A DNA stretch of 64,000 bases from Distichodus sexfasciatus (GCA_032718565.1 JAVGVS010000008.1:5638327-5702326), one strand, 5' to 3'. Shown: positions 13,270 through 25,228, counted from the first letter of the stretch. Numbers and translations: made by a program. The notes: generated from the letters alone by a model not told the origin.

Positions 13270-16200
13270 CTGGAAGAGACACAGTAAAGAGTTCATGACA
13301 TCTGCAGCGCAGCACTGACTAATCACTTGTTTTGTCTAGACTTGAGCGTCTCTGAGCAGGCCCAGGGGCAACGCTAAAAAAATCCCCAGTCAGGTCGCAG
13401 TCAGCTGGTAATTGTGTGTATGTGTGTGTGTGTGTGTGTGTGTACCGCAGGTATACGACTTAACGACTACATTGAGGACTGGGTTACAAAACAAAGTTGG
13501 AATTCTCTCATCTTACACAACCAGTTTTCAGTGTGCGTTTGGACATTGGACAATTTTTCAGTAGCTTATCAGTAGAGAAGCTACTTTTAAAATGTTTTTA
13601 CAGTAACTATAGGTCCTCTATATACATACATAATCGAATCACAATTTTCTTCTTTATTCTGTCGACTCAGAATTGATTCATGCATTCCAATATGTAATGT
13701 AATTCCAGTAACTCAAATGGCGAAAGTAACTCAAAACAGCAATCTGGAAACAAATTCATCTATTGAATTGTGGTTCGTTTGTGAATCGTGAATTGATTTT
13801 GAATCCAATCGTGAGCCAAAGAATCGGAATCGAATTGTTTTTTTCTGAATCGTGCACCCCTGATATGTTCAACTACCAGGGGTTTCTAGTAGTGGCATCT
13901 AATAGGATACTGTGCCTGGCAGGAGCACACTCTCTGCATCACAACTTGCTCTTGGCAGCTGCAAGATGAAGTCAGAGGATGAAGTGCACCTTGGTGAAGA
14001 TGGAAGGAAGAATCCGTGACCACGTTTATCAAAATGTATGATTCTAAATAGCGAAACTTTTGAGTGTAACTTATGCAAGCCAAAAATTATACCCATTTCT
14101 CTCCAAAATGTATCTGAAATCTTATGGTGATTGGACATTACATTATTAAAAATATAGATTTTCATATTACTTTTAATGTCATGTTTCACATTTTTCAAGT
14201 GAATTTACTTTAAGAATATACTACAGGATGAAGTAGCTTCAGTGTAGCTAGCTGCTTTACCTGTAGCTTGTGGTGTTGCTGAAAACTATATCAAAACAGT
14301 AGATTGGCTGCAGCTTAGCTACTTTTGATAATTAGGTTAAAAAGCTGCTGTTGAAAAGTGTCTTCCCAATAGTGGTTGTGAGGACCCAATTACCCCCTAA
14401 ATGATATGAAAATGAAAATTGATTTTTATTCATTTTGCAGATTGTTTGTATGTGAAGACAAAAAATACTTTTATACAAAAGTTCTAATGAAACCATATTT
14501 GATTAAGGGTTTGGGTTTAGTGAAGCTGTAGTAGTATGGGAGTTAGCAAGACGTGACTGTGTGTGCCTTGACAAAAATGATGGGCAGATAAGAACACACA
14601 CCTGGTTATACAGGTAGACGATGTCACGTCAACCCACAGACTGCTGACACGCAACATGTACTGTACATCTGAGACTCTGATAGGTTTCTCAGTGTCACAT
14701 TGTTTTATTTGGAAAATCGGACAGTGCAGAAATGCTGAGTTGAGTTTTGCTTTTTAGCAGCCCGGTGAAATAATCTTGTCTTATAAGTGGCAGTAATGAT
14801 GCCAGCTCGCTGGAGTGCTGCATACAGGCTGTGCTGGCTGTATTAAACAAACTGCGTTCTGAAATCTATTCCCTCGTATCAGAGATGGCTTTCTGCGTTG
14901 ATCAGCTCGTTACAGTCAGCGTAAACAATGCCGCGCCATCATGCCGGCAACTTCAAAAGCCCAAACAACAACAAAGCATTTAAAATATCTCTTAGCAAAA
15001 ATGTTCTAGAGATATTTTCAGGCGTCATAGGAACAGAGATAAGGCCTTCCATTCCATTTTAACAAATGTGTTAGCTAGAAGCAGACATTCTGTAAATTTA
15101 TCAACATTTCACAAATTCACACAGTTCACTCATGTGGTTTTCCTGCTGAATTAAGTTGATGATCAAGGCTGGGTCAAAGCAGATCCAACCGCTTTAGAGT
15201 GGGAGTGCAGTTTTATTAGTGTTTTTGTGAGTGAAAAATCAAGGTGGAGGAAGTCATGGAGGCACTCAATAGCAAATCCTTCATATACAGTCATTCTGAA
15301 ACTCCTACTCTGGTTCAGGTCATATCGTATATATTAAATCATGGATATTATTTGTATTTACTACTGATTGCAGCTTTCTCCTCTTGGCTGCAGTTACAGT
15401 ATTCACTCAAATTATTGAACATTATCTGCACATATTACTGACTGTCCTTTCTCCACTCCACTGTTGTGATATTTGCACTTATTACTGAACATTGTTTGCT
15501 TAGATGCTATAACTGTTATGTTATTTATTTTATTTTAATAGATTATCTGTTTAGAATTTTCATATTGAACTGCTACAGATCTTATGCACACTCAAGACAA
15601 AAAGACAATTCCAGGACCATGATTGTAGTTTGAATAATGCAAGTAACTTAACTGCCTCTTTTTTACTTCTAGTTTAGAGTTTTTTAGATTCTCTAATCTA
15701 TTTATATAAGCTTACTCTGTGTGCCTATTCTTATTCGATGTGCCTTATTTGTTCTTTTTACGGCAGAAACGGGAGCCACATCGTCTCATCTCTCAGTATA
15801 CTTGTTTATACATAACAACAGTAAAGTTTACTTTAACTTTGAAATGAATATTGAATATGTTAAATTCTCATTTAAAACAAAAACACATTAGTCAGGCGGT
15901 ATATGTTTGTTGTATAAAGAGTCTGATCGAAAAAAGTATAAAAATCCTGTGATCAACTTCAAAATTATTTTAGTTTGCAAAATTCACGTTTACTTCCCTG
16001 AACATCACCTTGATAAACTGAGAAAAGGTGTATTTTCCCACTGGAATTTCAATGAGTTGGAACTGGAATTTTACTCCTAAGGCGCCTCTATCTGGACGTG
16101 ACCTTTATCAGGGCTACATCTAAGCGCTCCATTTTGACACGACGACATGAGTCAGCTGAGCTACTATCTCTAAGACTCATTATACACAGGAATTTTGATG

Positions 16201-19200
16201 AGTGTGGTGTGTGTGTGTGTATGTGTGTGTGGGTGTTTTTGTCTGTGCTTTCCCGTTAACAATTAGCAACATTAACATGATGACGCTTTGTTTTGTTTTA
16301 TCGGCAGAGCGGAGGGAAGCTGTATCTTGCAACCCTTTGTTATGTAACACACAACAACACAGTTGAAACTGGTACATGCCTGTAAACTCCACCTCACACA
16401 GGAGCAGGATGTAACACTCGTTTTCCTTGTCTTTATTTTTACACATAACAAGTCAGTAGCATTCTTAATAGTATGTTGCAACGTTGTAATGTTCTATTAA
16501 CAAAGCCATCAGCAGTGTTGATCTTAGTCATTTCAAAAGTATTAAATACCAAAATTAAAAAAAAATATCAATAATGATAATTAATAGCAATGAGATATTT
16601 CAGGTGCTTTGGTCTTTCCCGGTTGCTGTCTTTTGAAAACTGATACTGTGGTAATTATTAGAAGAGCAAGTAGCACTGTTTTACAGATTAGCAATTGTTG
16701 AGCGAGTCGAACCGCAAGATGACCCTCACACACACACACTCTCGCCCACACACACTCCCACTCCCACAAGACGACATACATTCAGAATCAATGTCTGGTG
16801 TTTCATGTTTGCATAAAAGGGTCGATCAGGATGCTTTTAGAGTTTTATTTCACACAAAATCCCTACCAAGCTCTTAAGTCCATCAGTCAGAAGTCTGTCG
16901 TCCATCCTGAGCACACTGCAATATGTTCGAGCCAATCCAACGGCGCTGATCGACCCCAATCATTTAAGAGTAACAGGATGAAGACCGAGCCTACAGCACT
17001 GATCTGGAAAATGACCTCAACTGCGAAAATTAACAATAGTCGCTGTCGAATCAGAGTCTCGTCTCTAGCAACAGTGTCCCAGACTTCCCCCCGACTTCCT
17101 CGTCCTTGAGTTGAGTCACAGCGACAGAGCCAAACACGACTTCCCGTCAGGCTGAAGGCTAAGGGGGCGCGTCAGGGCTAGTGCTGTCAGGGCTAATCAC
17201 AGCCACGTACTGTATAGACTAGCCCAGCAAACATGAGGCTCATCAACCCCGCGCTAACTATAGCATCACAGTTCACACCCCGTTTGACTCATGGTTTGGG
17301 GGAAGCATCCCACGGATGAAACTGGGGATTTCGGGTGTAGCTACGCAATATCACCACTAAGGTCTGATGGTCAGTACTATTTGTGGTCATTGAGTTGTGT
17401 ATGTGAAAGCTTTTTTATTTGTGTATTTGTATACTTAACTCACCGAGGTCATCAATTTTGATATTAGGTCTTAGTGTGTAGTCTGGCTCTGTAGGCTGGG
17501 GCTCGTCATCTGCGTCGGCTGCTGGGAAAATCAGAACACACACACGTATACACACAGAGTTACTTATAACACAGCTTCAGGTCTCACATGGAACCTTTCA
17601 TGTCAAATGTAAGTCTGCACATATGACTGATTACATCTCTCGCTCCCTGTGTGTGTGTGTTTGTGTGAGAAAGAGAGCGAGTGTAGAGCTAAACAGGGCT
17701 CTAGGCTGCTGTGTGCTAGTATGAACCCATGTGTTCAGGCTCGACTGAGCAATCAGTATAGACTCGTCTTGACACGGGAGCCCAGAGAGACACAGAACAG
17801 GAGCAAGGGTTAACATAACACACACACACCCACCCACACAAACACCCACCCACACACACACACACAGGAGGGGACGGGGAGGGGCTGTATGGGTTAAAAC
17901 ACAGAGGGACAACAAAATGTCTGTTAGACTACATGAATCTAGACAGCACTGGGAAGAGAATACAGAAGGGAGGAGGAGGAGAGAAAGAGAGACAGGCAGA
18001 ACTAGACCAGACAGACAGACAGACAGGCAGACCATTAGACAGACAGACAGATAGGAGGCAAAGGAGAACGAAGGACAGAATAGAAGGACTGAAAGAAAGA
18101 GGGAGGGAGAGAGAGAGAGAGAGAGAGAGAGTAACTGGGCATGTAATGAGAGGGTAAAATGAGATGTGACAGTAGGAGAAAGTTATTGCAGGAAATGTGC
18201 AGGCCTCACGCCACAACCAGCCCACACCGACGCAGGGAAACGTGAGCTGCGTCTGGCTGGTGTGTGTTGGTGTGCGTGTGTGTTATAAAAATAGTGGACC
18301 GCATTACTGTTAGCTCACTGCTGCAGGGTCTGAGCAGCTAAAATCACACACCCTTACAGATGAATCTTTCTCTCTTGCTCGCTCGCCCTCTCTCTCTCTT
18401 TTTGTCTACATGTCTGCACTTTCTCTGCTTCCCCTAAAGCTACACAGGTCTTGCCCACCATAAGTAATGCAGATGTTAAGGAAGCTGGTTGGTCTGAGAT
18501 AATTATGTGCAAGTTATGATAATCCTGAAATAACAGCGTATTAATAATGGGTAGACGGGTAATCCAGTGGAGGAATGGATTAATTGATGGATAGTCTGAT
18601 GGAGAGGTGAATGAAAATCTATGACTGAGCTTTTGAATGATGGATCAGTAGATGACTTGATCGATGATGTTTGCATGAAAGGATGGCTGGATGGACTCTT
18701 TGATGAATGGATGAAGGAAAGAAGAGATGGATGGGTATAGAGCCGTACCTGTTGAACAGCAGACGTACACTCTGAGTCTCAGGCAGCTGCGGCCATGGTG
18801 ATGAGTGGGTGTAGCTGAAACGGAATCAGACAGTGAGAGTTCTACACAGTGAAGAAAAAAAATGGAATCACTGAACTGTGTGGTGGAGAACTATGAGGCT
18901 AATCACATCTCATGAAATTCCCACCATGCACTGAGCCTTTTCTTTGGTGAAGTGAGAAGATATTACAAATATTATCTAAATAAGAGATTGAGATTAGACT
19001 GCTCAGACTGTTAAATGGAATATAACAACAATATTAACAATCAATAATAATATTGTAAGTTGAGAAACACCAAAAAAAGAAAAGAATAGTCGCTCTAACA
19101 CTGAGACAACTGAACTCAGTCAATCGCCGGCGAGAGTGAGGCAACTCACAAGGCGGGAGATACGTATGTCCCGGCAGCATAACAACATATCCTGTCACAT

Positions 19201-20182
19201 TCCCTTCCACGTTTGTCTGCTGTGTGAAATGTAAACTATTTTTTACAATTCTGTCGTATCGTTCTCTTCATCATAAGGATGAAAAAACATGTTAAGTTGA
19301 ACCATCATGTTAAGTTGAACCATCGTAACTCAGGGACTACCTGTACTATGACGACTACTACTACTACTACTAATAATAATAATAATAATCATAATCATAA
19401 TGGTACACTTAGTATTTTTTACTCTCTGAAACCTTTAAAATAAGCATGTATTGTGGACAGATTACCAATCATTACTGGTGTATATATATATACTGTATAT
19501 TGCTTATTCTATGTGACTTATTTGTGCTTATATTTTTTATTACGTTATCTGTTTTATTACGTTATGCTGTAGAAACTGGAGCCCCATCGCCTCGTCTCCT
19601 TATGTATGTGTATATAGTAGAGATGACAATAAAGTTAACTTTATAATTGGTATTCAATGTCAAATCACATGAACATATTTTTTAAATAGCTAAAATACTT
19701 TTTGCTATAAATAAAAATGCTTGCCACCTTAATCAGAATTAAACGATTAGGATTATGAATGAATGAAAGAATAATTAAAATAGCTCACAATTCAAAATGA
19801 ATCAGCTGAGATGTGCGAATGATTTGCTTTGAAATATTCAGTGCTAAACTTTTTGAGTGTAGGGCTGTTGTTGTGTGGCGAGGTTCTGCACTCACAGATG
19901 TAGTAGTACTCATGGCCCACGTGGAACTCGTAGCCCAGTGAGAAGGCGCTATAGCGCTGGAACTTCTCGGAGAACTTGATGGGCGCGTGAGGGGCGTGAG
20001 GCCGGTTACACTCCCAGCGCTTGAAGCCCAGCTGTGGGTCACACGTGCGGTAGCCGCGGTAACTGACCATGTAGAGCACGTACTGCTCGGGAACGCCACG
20101 CTGACTGCTGTTGTAGTGTGGACAGTAGATGTCCAGGTAGTCGTTCACATTCACCTGCAGCGTGTAGCCCTCCTTCCTCAGG
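13148..20182 (-). CDS. efna3: ephrin-A3, exons 2-5 (5' partial; exon 1 outside the window)
   Basis: Ephrin-A3 is a GPI-anchored cell-surface ligand for EphA receptor tyrosine kinases, acting in contact-dependent axon guidance and tissue boundary signalling. Joining 20182-19896, 18814-18749, 17521-17444 and 13269-13148 gives 183 complete codons plus a split first codon, ending in TAG. Numbered from the first whole codon, the protein shows NVNDYLDIYCPHYNSS (Cys20, N-glycosylation sequon at Asn24), Cys47, KRWECNRPHAPHAPIKFSEK (Cys58), the receptor-binding loop FSLGYEF (80-86), Cys106, an acidic stalk, VPKLEKSISG, and a hydrophobic tail typical of GPI signals. HYNSS, EQYVLYMVS, PHAPH and VPKLEKSISG match ephrin-A3 rather than A1, A2, A4 or A5 as I remember them. 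All introns are GT-AG and phases agree. The signal peptide and the N-terminal YWNSSN region belong to exon 1, which I did not find. Whether this is the a or b teleost paralogue is undecided. Confidence 0.95.
13660..13862 (+). mobile_element. hAT-like non-autonomous transposon fragment
   Basis: Contains GAATCGTGAATTGATTTTGA and ends TCTGAATCGTGCACCCCTG, typical of fish hAT-type ends. Part of it (AAAGTAACTCAAAACAGCAA onward) matches the reverse complement of 32357-32520, so it is a second copy of one family. Confidence 0.6.
15450..15845 (+). mobile_element. LINE-like 3' tail
   Basis: The stretch from TTATTCGATGTGCCTTATTT through GAAACGGGAGCCACATCGTC to AGTAAAGTTTACTTTAACTT is repeated, diverged, at 19480-19645. 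The end resembles the simple 3' tails of fish non-LTR retrotransposons. The left limit is uncertain and no reading frame survives. Confidence 0.45.
17444..17521 (-). CDS. efna3: efna3 exon 4: acidic membrane-proximal stalk
   Basis: This 78-nt exon begins with two bases completing an Ala codon and encodes ADADDEPQPTEPDYTLRP then NIKIDDL, ending with one base of the next codon. It aligns in position with the stalk of mammalian ephrin-A3 (PNVKINVL in human against PNIKIDDL here). It is rich in Asp, Glu and Pro and has no cysteine. The acceptor reads CCCAGCAG, a tandem NAGNAG site; the upstream AG gives Ala-Ala-Asp and the downstream one Ala-Asp. The donor CTCG|GTGAGT is strong. The exon is symmetric (phase 1 to 1), so skipping it would keep the frame. 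The corresponding exon of other ephrin-A genes is known to be alternatively spliced. Confidence 0.92.
17522..18748 (-). other. efna3 intron 3
   Basis: Bounded by donor CAG|GTACGG and the NAGNAG acceptor CCCAGCAG. It is filled by CA-rich (17820-17868) and GA-rich (18096-18131) repeats and, next to exon 3, a degenerate GATG/GGAT array (18545-18735). Minus-strand open frames here read through those repeats and are not genes. Confidence 0.85.
18545..18735. repeat. Degenerate GATG/GGAT tetranucleotide array
   Basis: Repeated GGATGGA, TGATGGAT, GAATGGATGAAG units with many substitutions, starting about 14 bases inside intron 3 from the exon 3 donor. It looks like an old tetranucleotide satellite. 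Confidence 0.6.
18749..18814 (-). CDS. efna3: efna3 exon 3: end of the receptor-binding domain
   Basis: This 66-nt exon completes a split Ser codon, then encodes TPTHHHGRSC and LRLRVYVCCST, corresponding to the STPTHNLHWKCLRMKVFVCC segment of mammalian ephrin-A3 as I remember it. It supplies the fourth domain cysteine (SCLRL) and a CC pair. It begins and ends in phase 1, so it is symmetric. The acceptor is TCCGTTTCAG; the donor is CAG|GTACGG, with a good exon side but non-consensus bases at +4 and +5. It is too short to be seen as an open reading frame and was found by reading the minus strand for the expected continuation after YYYI. Confidence 0.93.
18815..19895 (-). other. efna3 intron 2
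   Basis: Bounded by donor ATCT|GTGAGT and acceptor TCCGTTTCAG. It contains a short ACT/AAT trinucleotide run near 19350-19400 and a LINE-like tail (19480-19645). Nothing else was recognised. Confidence 0.85.
19480..19645 (+). mobile_element. LINE-like 3' tail, second copy
   Basis: Homologous to 15715-15845: TTATTCTATGTGACTTATTT, then GAAACTGGAGCCCCATCGCC, ending GACAATAAAGTTAACTTTA. Same orientation as the first copy, so both sit antisense in efna3 introns. Confidence 0.5.
19896..20182 (-). CDS. efna3: efna3 exon 2: core of the Eph-receptor-binding domain
   Basis: This 287-nt exon encodes 95 whole codons from LRKEGYTLQV to GHEYYYI, between a split first codon (its last base, C, fits a final His of exon 1) and a terminal T that begins a Ser codon. 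It carries three domain cysteines (DIYC, RTC, WEC), one NSS glycosylation site, and the G-H loop FSLGYEF that inserts into the Eph pocket in known ephrin structures. The acceptor is CTCGCCCACCAG after a pyrimidine tract; the donor is ATCT|GTGAGT, close to consensus. The frame also stays open upstream into the intron, but that part (rich in Leu, Ser and Cys from CT/TG repeats) is not ephrin-like. The segment between the NSS sequon and EQYV is short (QRGVP). Confidence 0.96.
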
Positions 20183-22109
20183 CTGGTGGGCGAGAGAGAG
20201 AGAAATGGGAGCGAACAGTACATTAAACGACTCCATGAAACACACACTCCTTCTAAACACACACAAACGCTTACCATTAAAGGTAGACACACACATACAC
20301 CATCTTCTGACTAACGGGAGTGAAGTAGACATTTCTGACAAACAGTGAACCCTTTACACACATACACACACAATAACAGCTTTCCAAATCCTGATCGTAC
20401 TCTTTTGTGCTGGAAATCAATGTAGAGCCACAATTAAACCTCTACTAAACCTCTAAAACACGTTAATGCTCAACACCACTCAATACTGGGTTTAAGTGAG
20501 TGTGGTGTGTGGGTGTGTCTGTGTGAGTCTGGCTGTGTAAAAAACAGTGAAGAAAAAAACCCCACACACACCTTTTAAACTTAAGAGGTGATCTTTGAAT
20601 CTCTTCTACTAAATGCACACACACACACACTAAATCAATCAGAATTCTGGCCAACTGCATCGATCCCCTGATGGCAATATCAGATCTCTCTTGTGTTGCC
20701 TTTATTTCTGTCTGACAACAGGCCGATGCCGTGAATCATGTTTTTCATATTAAAATAAGACGAGGACAAAGTGTTTCACCCTCTTAGCATGTGAGACAAA
20801 CAATCTGTCACTATCCAGCCCGTCTTCATACAATGCTCGCACACACACACACACGTTCCCACGCAACAGCACCCGTTTACCATCTGAACATTAGATTCAG
20901 AACACTCTGCTGCTTTTTAATGACCTACTTAGCTAAAATAAGCGCTTTGCTGTTGCAGTGATGATGCAGCGTTCTCTTTAGGCCATTAGAGATCTTTCTC
21001 ATAGATATCTGTTTCATGGAAACATTACACAGGAGCAAATGAGATTGTTCCAGTCAAAACCAAATTGCAGTTCAATCAAATTGAAGTGGAACTGCAACTG
21101 AATCTGAGGTGAGCTTATATTTCACGCGCTTGGTAAGGACTCCGTAAGGTAATAAGCAAAGCGAAATCCAAATCGAATGCTTTCATGAACTCTGTGACTG
21201 ATTTGTCGTGGTTTATTGCGTTATGCTGTCGTTATGATGTCCATGTTTATGTCAACATGGTAAACAGGTATAACCCAGCTCTGTGTTATATCACACCTTA
21301 TCCTCCGCTAATTGACTCCGTGTTTAAGGCAGATCAGTATAAGTTCTGATACATTTCCCTAATATTTCCAAAAGGTCAGAAACAAGTACGTCTTTCATGT
21401 TCAGGTGCTGCTGGTTTAACATACATACACCACTTCAACTGTGTCTGTATTGAAGCAACTGTTCTGAGGTCTGAAATCCACAATATGTATTTACATATTA
21501 ACGTATTTACTGTAGATGTGACATTTGGCTTGTAATACTCCTGCATGACGATTCCACTGAGAAATGAAGGGACGAAAGAGAGGGAGGGACAGAGAGCAGA
21601 TTATGGATTTTGAGATTTGTGAAAAACCTTCAGTATTGGTTTAGTGCTTGGAACTCTTGTGTTGAATGACTGTATGAGTGAGGCTTACACAGAGACGTAT
21701 GGGTAAGTCCAGAAAAACACACACCCACACCCACACCCACATGCTTAGGTGATAGGGTCAGGATGCTGGCATTAGGAGTGTGAATGAACAGCAGGGCTGA
21801 AGGCACAGTGCCATGCAGATGAACCCACAGCACAGCAGAACACGACTTCAGTCACCTCTTTCTCTACATTCATTAATTACTGTCAGTTCCCCGTTCAAAA
21901 AAACACAGGTGATGAAGAAAACGGAGGATATGCCAAATTCCAATACAGTTATTTGTCCACTTTTTTATTTTTGCGCTGCAGCACGCTGAAAACTCAGCAT
22001 GGTGGTCTCAGTAGAAGCCTTAATGTGAGGTACATCGTCTCTACGGTTTTCCACTGTAATATGTACAGTCACTGTCTATACTACAACCTTATGAGAATAT
22101 TTTTATTAT

Positions 22110-22268
22110 CGAGATTATCGGATAATGAATGAATGAATGAATTTTAGTTTAATTTTTACTGTGAGATTCTTAAGCTGTAACTGCTTTTTTGGATTGTTCA
22201 GGATAGATTTTATTACATGTTGTACCTGTATAACTATGTATGTGACAAGTAAAGAATCTTGAATCTTG
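22110..22268 (+). mobile_element. Non-LTR retrotransposon 3' tail
   Basis: Ends GTATAACTATGTATGTGACA then AGTAAAGAATCTTGAATCTT, a 3' terminus with a short repeated CTTGAAT motif, typical of fish LINEs. The same terminus occurs inverted at 29877-29925. Confidence 0.5.
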
Positions 22269-22530
22269 AGGTTTATGATGTCGTGATAACTGTGTGTCAC
22301 CAGCAGGTGGCAGTACGTGGACGTTCTTTCTTTTTAGGTTCTCTCTGTCTTGCTTCTGGGTCACTTCTCATGGGACATTATTATTCAATTATTAAATAAA
22401 GATAGAAAACGCTGCCTTTACATCACCCTCACCCATCACGCTGGCTTTCTTAGCACACAACACACACACTCTGTCTGTTTCTTGTTACACAGTGTCATTG
22501 TTCCATACACATCTTCAAAGCCCTAGAGTT

Positions 22531-22735
22531 TGGGGTAGTTGGTAGCGTAACGGTTAGGGTGTTCGCCGCGTTTTCGGAAGGTCACCAGTCAAAATCCCGC
22601 ATTGGTAAAAGCTACCACTGAGGTACTCATGAGCAAGGTACCGTCCCCAAAAGCTGCTCTTCGGGCACTGCCCATGTTAGCACTGTGTGCTGTGCTGTGG
22701 TGTGTTCACAATGGCAAATAATTACTCACGTTCAG
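22531..22735 (+). mobile_element. tRNA-derived SINE, family A
   Basis: Head GGTAGCGTAACGGTTAGGGT (A-box region), a damaged B-box (CAGTCAAAATCCCGC), GCTACCACTGAGGTACTCAT, then the tail GTGTGCTGTGCTGTGGTGTG. The central TCACGGATGGGTCAAATGC core is deleted. Confidence 0.8.
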
Positions 22736-23900
22736 TAGAGTTGTTGATGAAGGCCAACTACAACATCTGCAGTAAATCCAGACACTGGTGAGGCTTGCTA
22801 TCTTTCTTAGGTACTTCCACTAACTCCTGTAATTACTCTGAACTAACGCTCCTCTCAAACCTCAAATGTATTTCCACTTTTTGCAAATAAATGCTGGAAA
22901 AATTCTTTAAAAGCATTTTCCCTTCCCTCCATCATAAAGAAAGACGTCTTTACAAAGGATTTCCTCTCAGGCCAATCAGGACCACCCAAACCCTACATAC
23001 ACAAATACACGTGACAAGTTTTCTAAAAATAACCCCCATGACCATGAAGCTGACCCTCCACTGTCCACTAAAGCCAGACCCTCAGTGTCTGTAGGAGGAG
23101 ATGATTTGTAAACAAATTTTGATATTAAATGAAACCCCACTAACATATTCTCCTCCTCCTCTTCATCATTAACAGATGCTGACTAACAGCAGACATTAGG
23201 TACGATTTATTATTTATGTGCTGTTTAAAACAGCTTCCATTTAACTCTGTTGAGTTTCCTGAGCCTCAGAAGAGATTCATTACTAATCTCTATAACAACC
23301 AAATTCTCTGTAGACAAGAACCTGAGTCTTACTCGGGAACCGCTGTCAAACAGCACTGCATTACTGCACAGTGCTAGCAAGCTTCGCTCTGAAAGCAGCT
23401 TTGTCCTTCAAATGATGGCTTTTATTGCCTGCTTTGGAAATATTTGCAGAGCTTCGGAGACTGTGTGAACAACTGAGAAAATGAAATGAGAGGAAGAGAG
23501 AGCGGTTCTGCTGAGCTTTTCCAGAAGAGGGCAGCAAAGTGTGTGTGTGTGTCAATGTGAACGTGTATGTGCTTGTGTGTTTAAGAAATATAGCATAGAT
23601 ATAGAATATAGTATAGTAGAAACTCTGAATGTGCAAAGCGTTTCAGCTGTGTGCCAACATAACCGTCATCATCATCATCATGTATTTTACATGGGAAAGG
23701 CACAGTGGTGTCAGATTTAGAGGTGTGTGTGAGTACAAACATATGTAATGCATGCATCATGTGTTTGTGTAAAGTGTGGGGGATGAATTGAAACAAGCTG
23801 CTGAGTGGAGCAGCAAGGGATTTTGGGACGGCAGGTTCGAGCAAGATCAAAGCAGAGTGGAAGACAAAGAGAGTGTCTGTGAGTGTATATACAGTGTATT

Positions 23901-24232
23901 AATTCGTTCATTATCCGAACCGCTTAATCCCAAATGGGGCCACGGGGGCTGGGAACTTACGGGCACAAGGTGGGGAACAACCCTGAGCAGGTGCCAGTGC
24001 ACCGCGGGGCACACACACTTACACAAGCACACTCAAATTCACACCTTGCAGGGCCAATTTAGAGTCGCCAATCAACCTACAGTGCATGCTTTTTGACTGT
24101 GGGAGGAAAACGGAGCACCCGGAGAAAACCCACGCGAACACGGGGAGAACATGCAAACACCACATGGAAAGGCCTTACGGCCGACCCAGGGCTTGAACCC
24201 AGCACCTTGTTCTGTGAGGCGGCAGCGCAGAG
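23901..24232 (-). mobile_element. tRNA-derived SINE, family B
   Basis: On the minus strand it reads from a tRNA-like head (CGCTGCCGCCTCACAGAACA, GGGTTCAAGCCCTGGG) through the CATGTTCTCCCCGTGTTCGC block and TTAGGTTGATTGGCGACTC-like body to a tail in ATAATGAACGAAT. About 330 bp. This is a very common fish SINE type; I do not assert a family name. Confidence 0.8.
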
Positions 24233-25179
24233 TTTTTAAACATAGGTTTTTATCACAGTTTTTATACATACTTCACTCTTCAGACAGGACATAACAATAG
24301 TATATTGCTTGTGCGTAATACAAATACTTAAGGCACTGATGAGTGCAGGCCGTGTCTAGTTGTAGGGTCATTAAAATATTGTAATTTGTGTCCAATTAAG
24401 TTGCACATTGGCACACATCGAGGCCACACTTAATGACAGATAAATTAGGAGCACTGACTAGTTGTGGGGAGCAGTCAGACATGAGTGGAACAGCACTGAT
24501 GCAGCACACTGTAAAATGCTGTAAGAGAGCTGGCTCAAGCGGTTGAGTTTTCAAAAGACAAACAAGGGAAAGGCCGTCCCCCTCTTAACTCTACACTGGC
24601 TACAGACAACGCATACAATATTGTAAAACACTGTTACTTAAGGCAAGCAGTACTCATTGTTTTCTTAATTTTCACTTCTGTCTTCCTAATTAACACTCCG
24701 TTTCTCTTTCATTAAAGTGGAGAGCCTCTGGCCTGGTTAAACACACGCTCACACATGATTACTCTTTCACAGTGTCCAAGTGTAGAAGAAACGGTTTCAC
24801 AAACACACTCGCACTCTTTAGCATAAATATCATATATCTGTCTTACTTTCAATAGTCTTTGGTTGAGACAATGCAGGTTAGTGATGGAGCTCTTCCCCTT
24901 TCTTTCATTCCTCCTCTGTGTGTGTGTGTGTGTGTGTGGTTGTGCAGGTTTTAAATCTGTTCAGGAATCAATATGTGTCTGTGGAGAGAGGTGCTAACGG
25001 CTCGCTGCTCCTCTCAAGGCCAAGCCCTCATCACCACTCACCTCACACAAACCCTCACGCTGTCTTAAAACGTGTGTGTGTGTGTGCAGAAAAGTGAATC
25101 ATGCCCCTCAACACAACTTCCCCTTGTTTCAAAGCCCATTTGCTAAAGGCAATTAGAAAGAACAATCTCAATCCTTCAG

Positions 25180-25180
<1 letters not shown>

Positions 25181-25217
<37 letters not shown>

Positions 25218-25228
25218 TTACACACACG
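25181..25228. repeat. (CT)n(CA)n compound microsatellite
   Basis: About 22 bases of CT run directly into about 15 bases of CA, followed by looser CA-rich sequence. Confidence 0.95.

Larger units (their letters stand above)
13270..17443 (-). other. efna3 intron 4
   Basis: Bounded by donor CTCG|GTGAGT and acceptor TCTCTTCCAG. It holds a TG microsatellite (13417-13442), part of a hAT-like element (13660-13862) and a LINE-like 3' tail (about 15450-15845). No further exon was recognised. Confidence 0.85.

Noticed and set aside
19897..20348. Overlapping plus-strand and alternate minus-strand frames over exon 2
   Set aside because: They are shadows of the efna3 exon; only the frame with NVNDYLDIYCPHYNSS is protein-like.
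21040..21075. Minus-strand DWNN code as a possible exon 1 WNSSN
   Set aside because: The residues around it do not fit the ephrin N-terminus, no signal peptide precedes it, and no donor with the needed phase follows.
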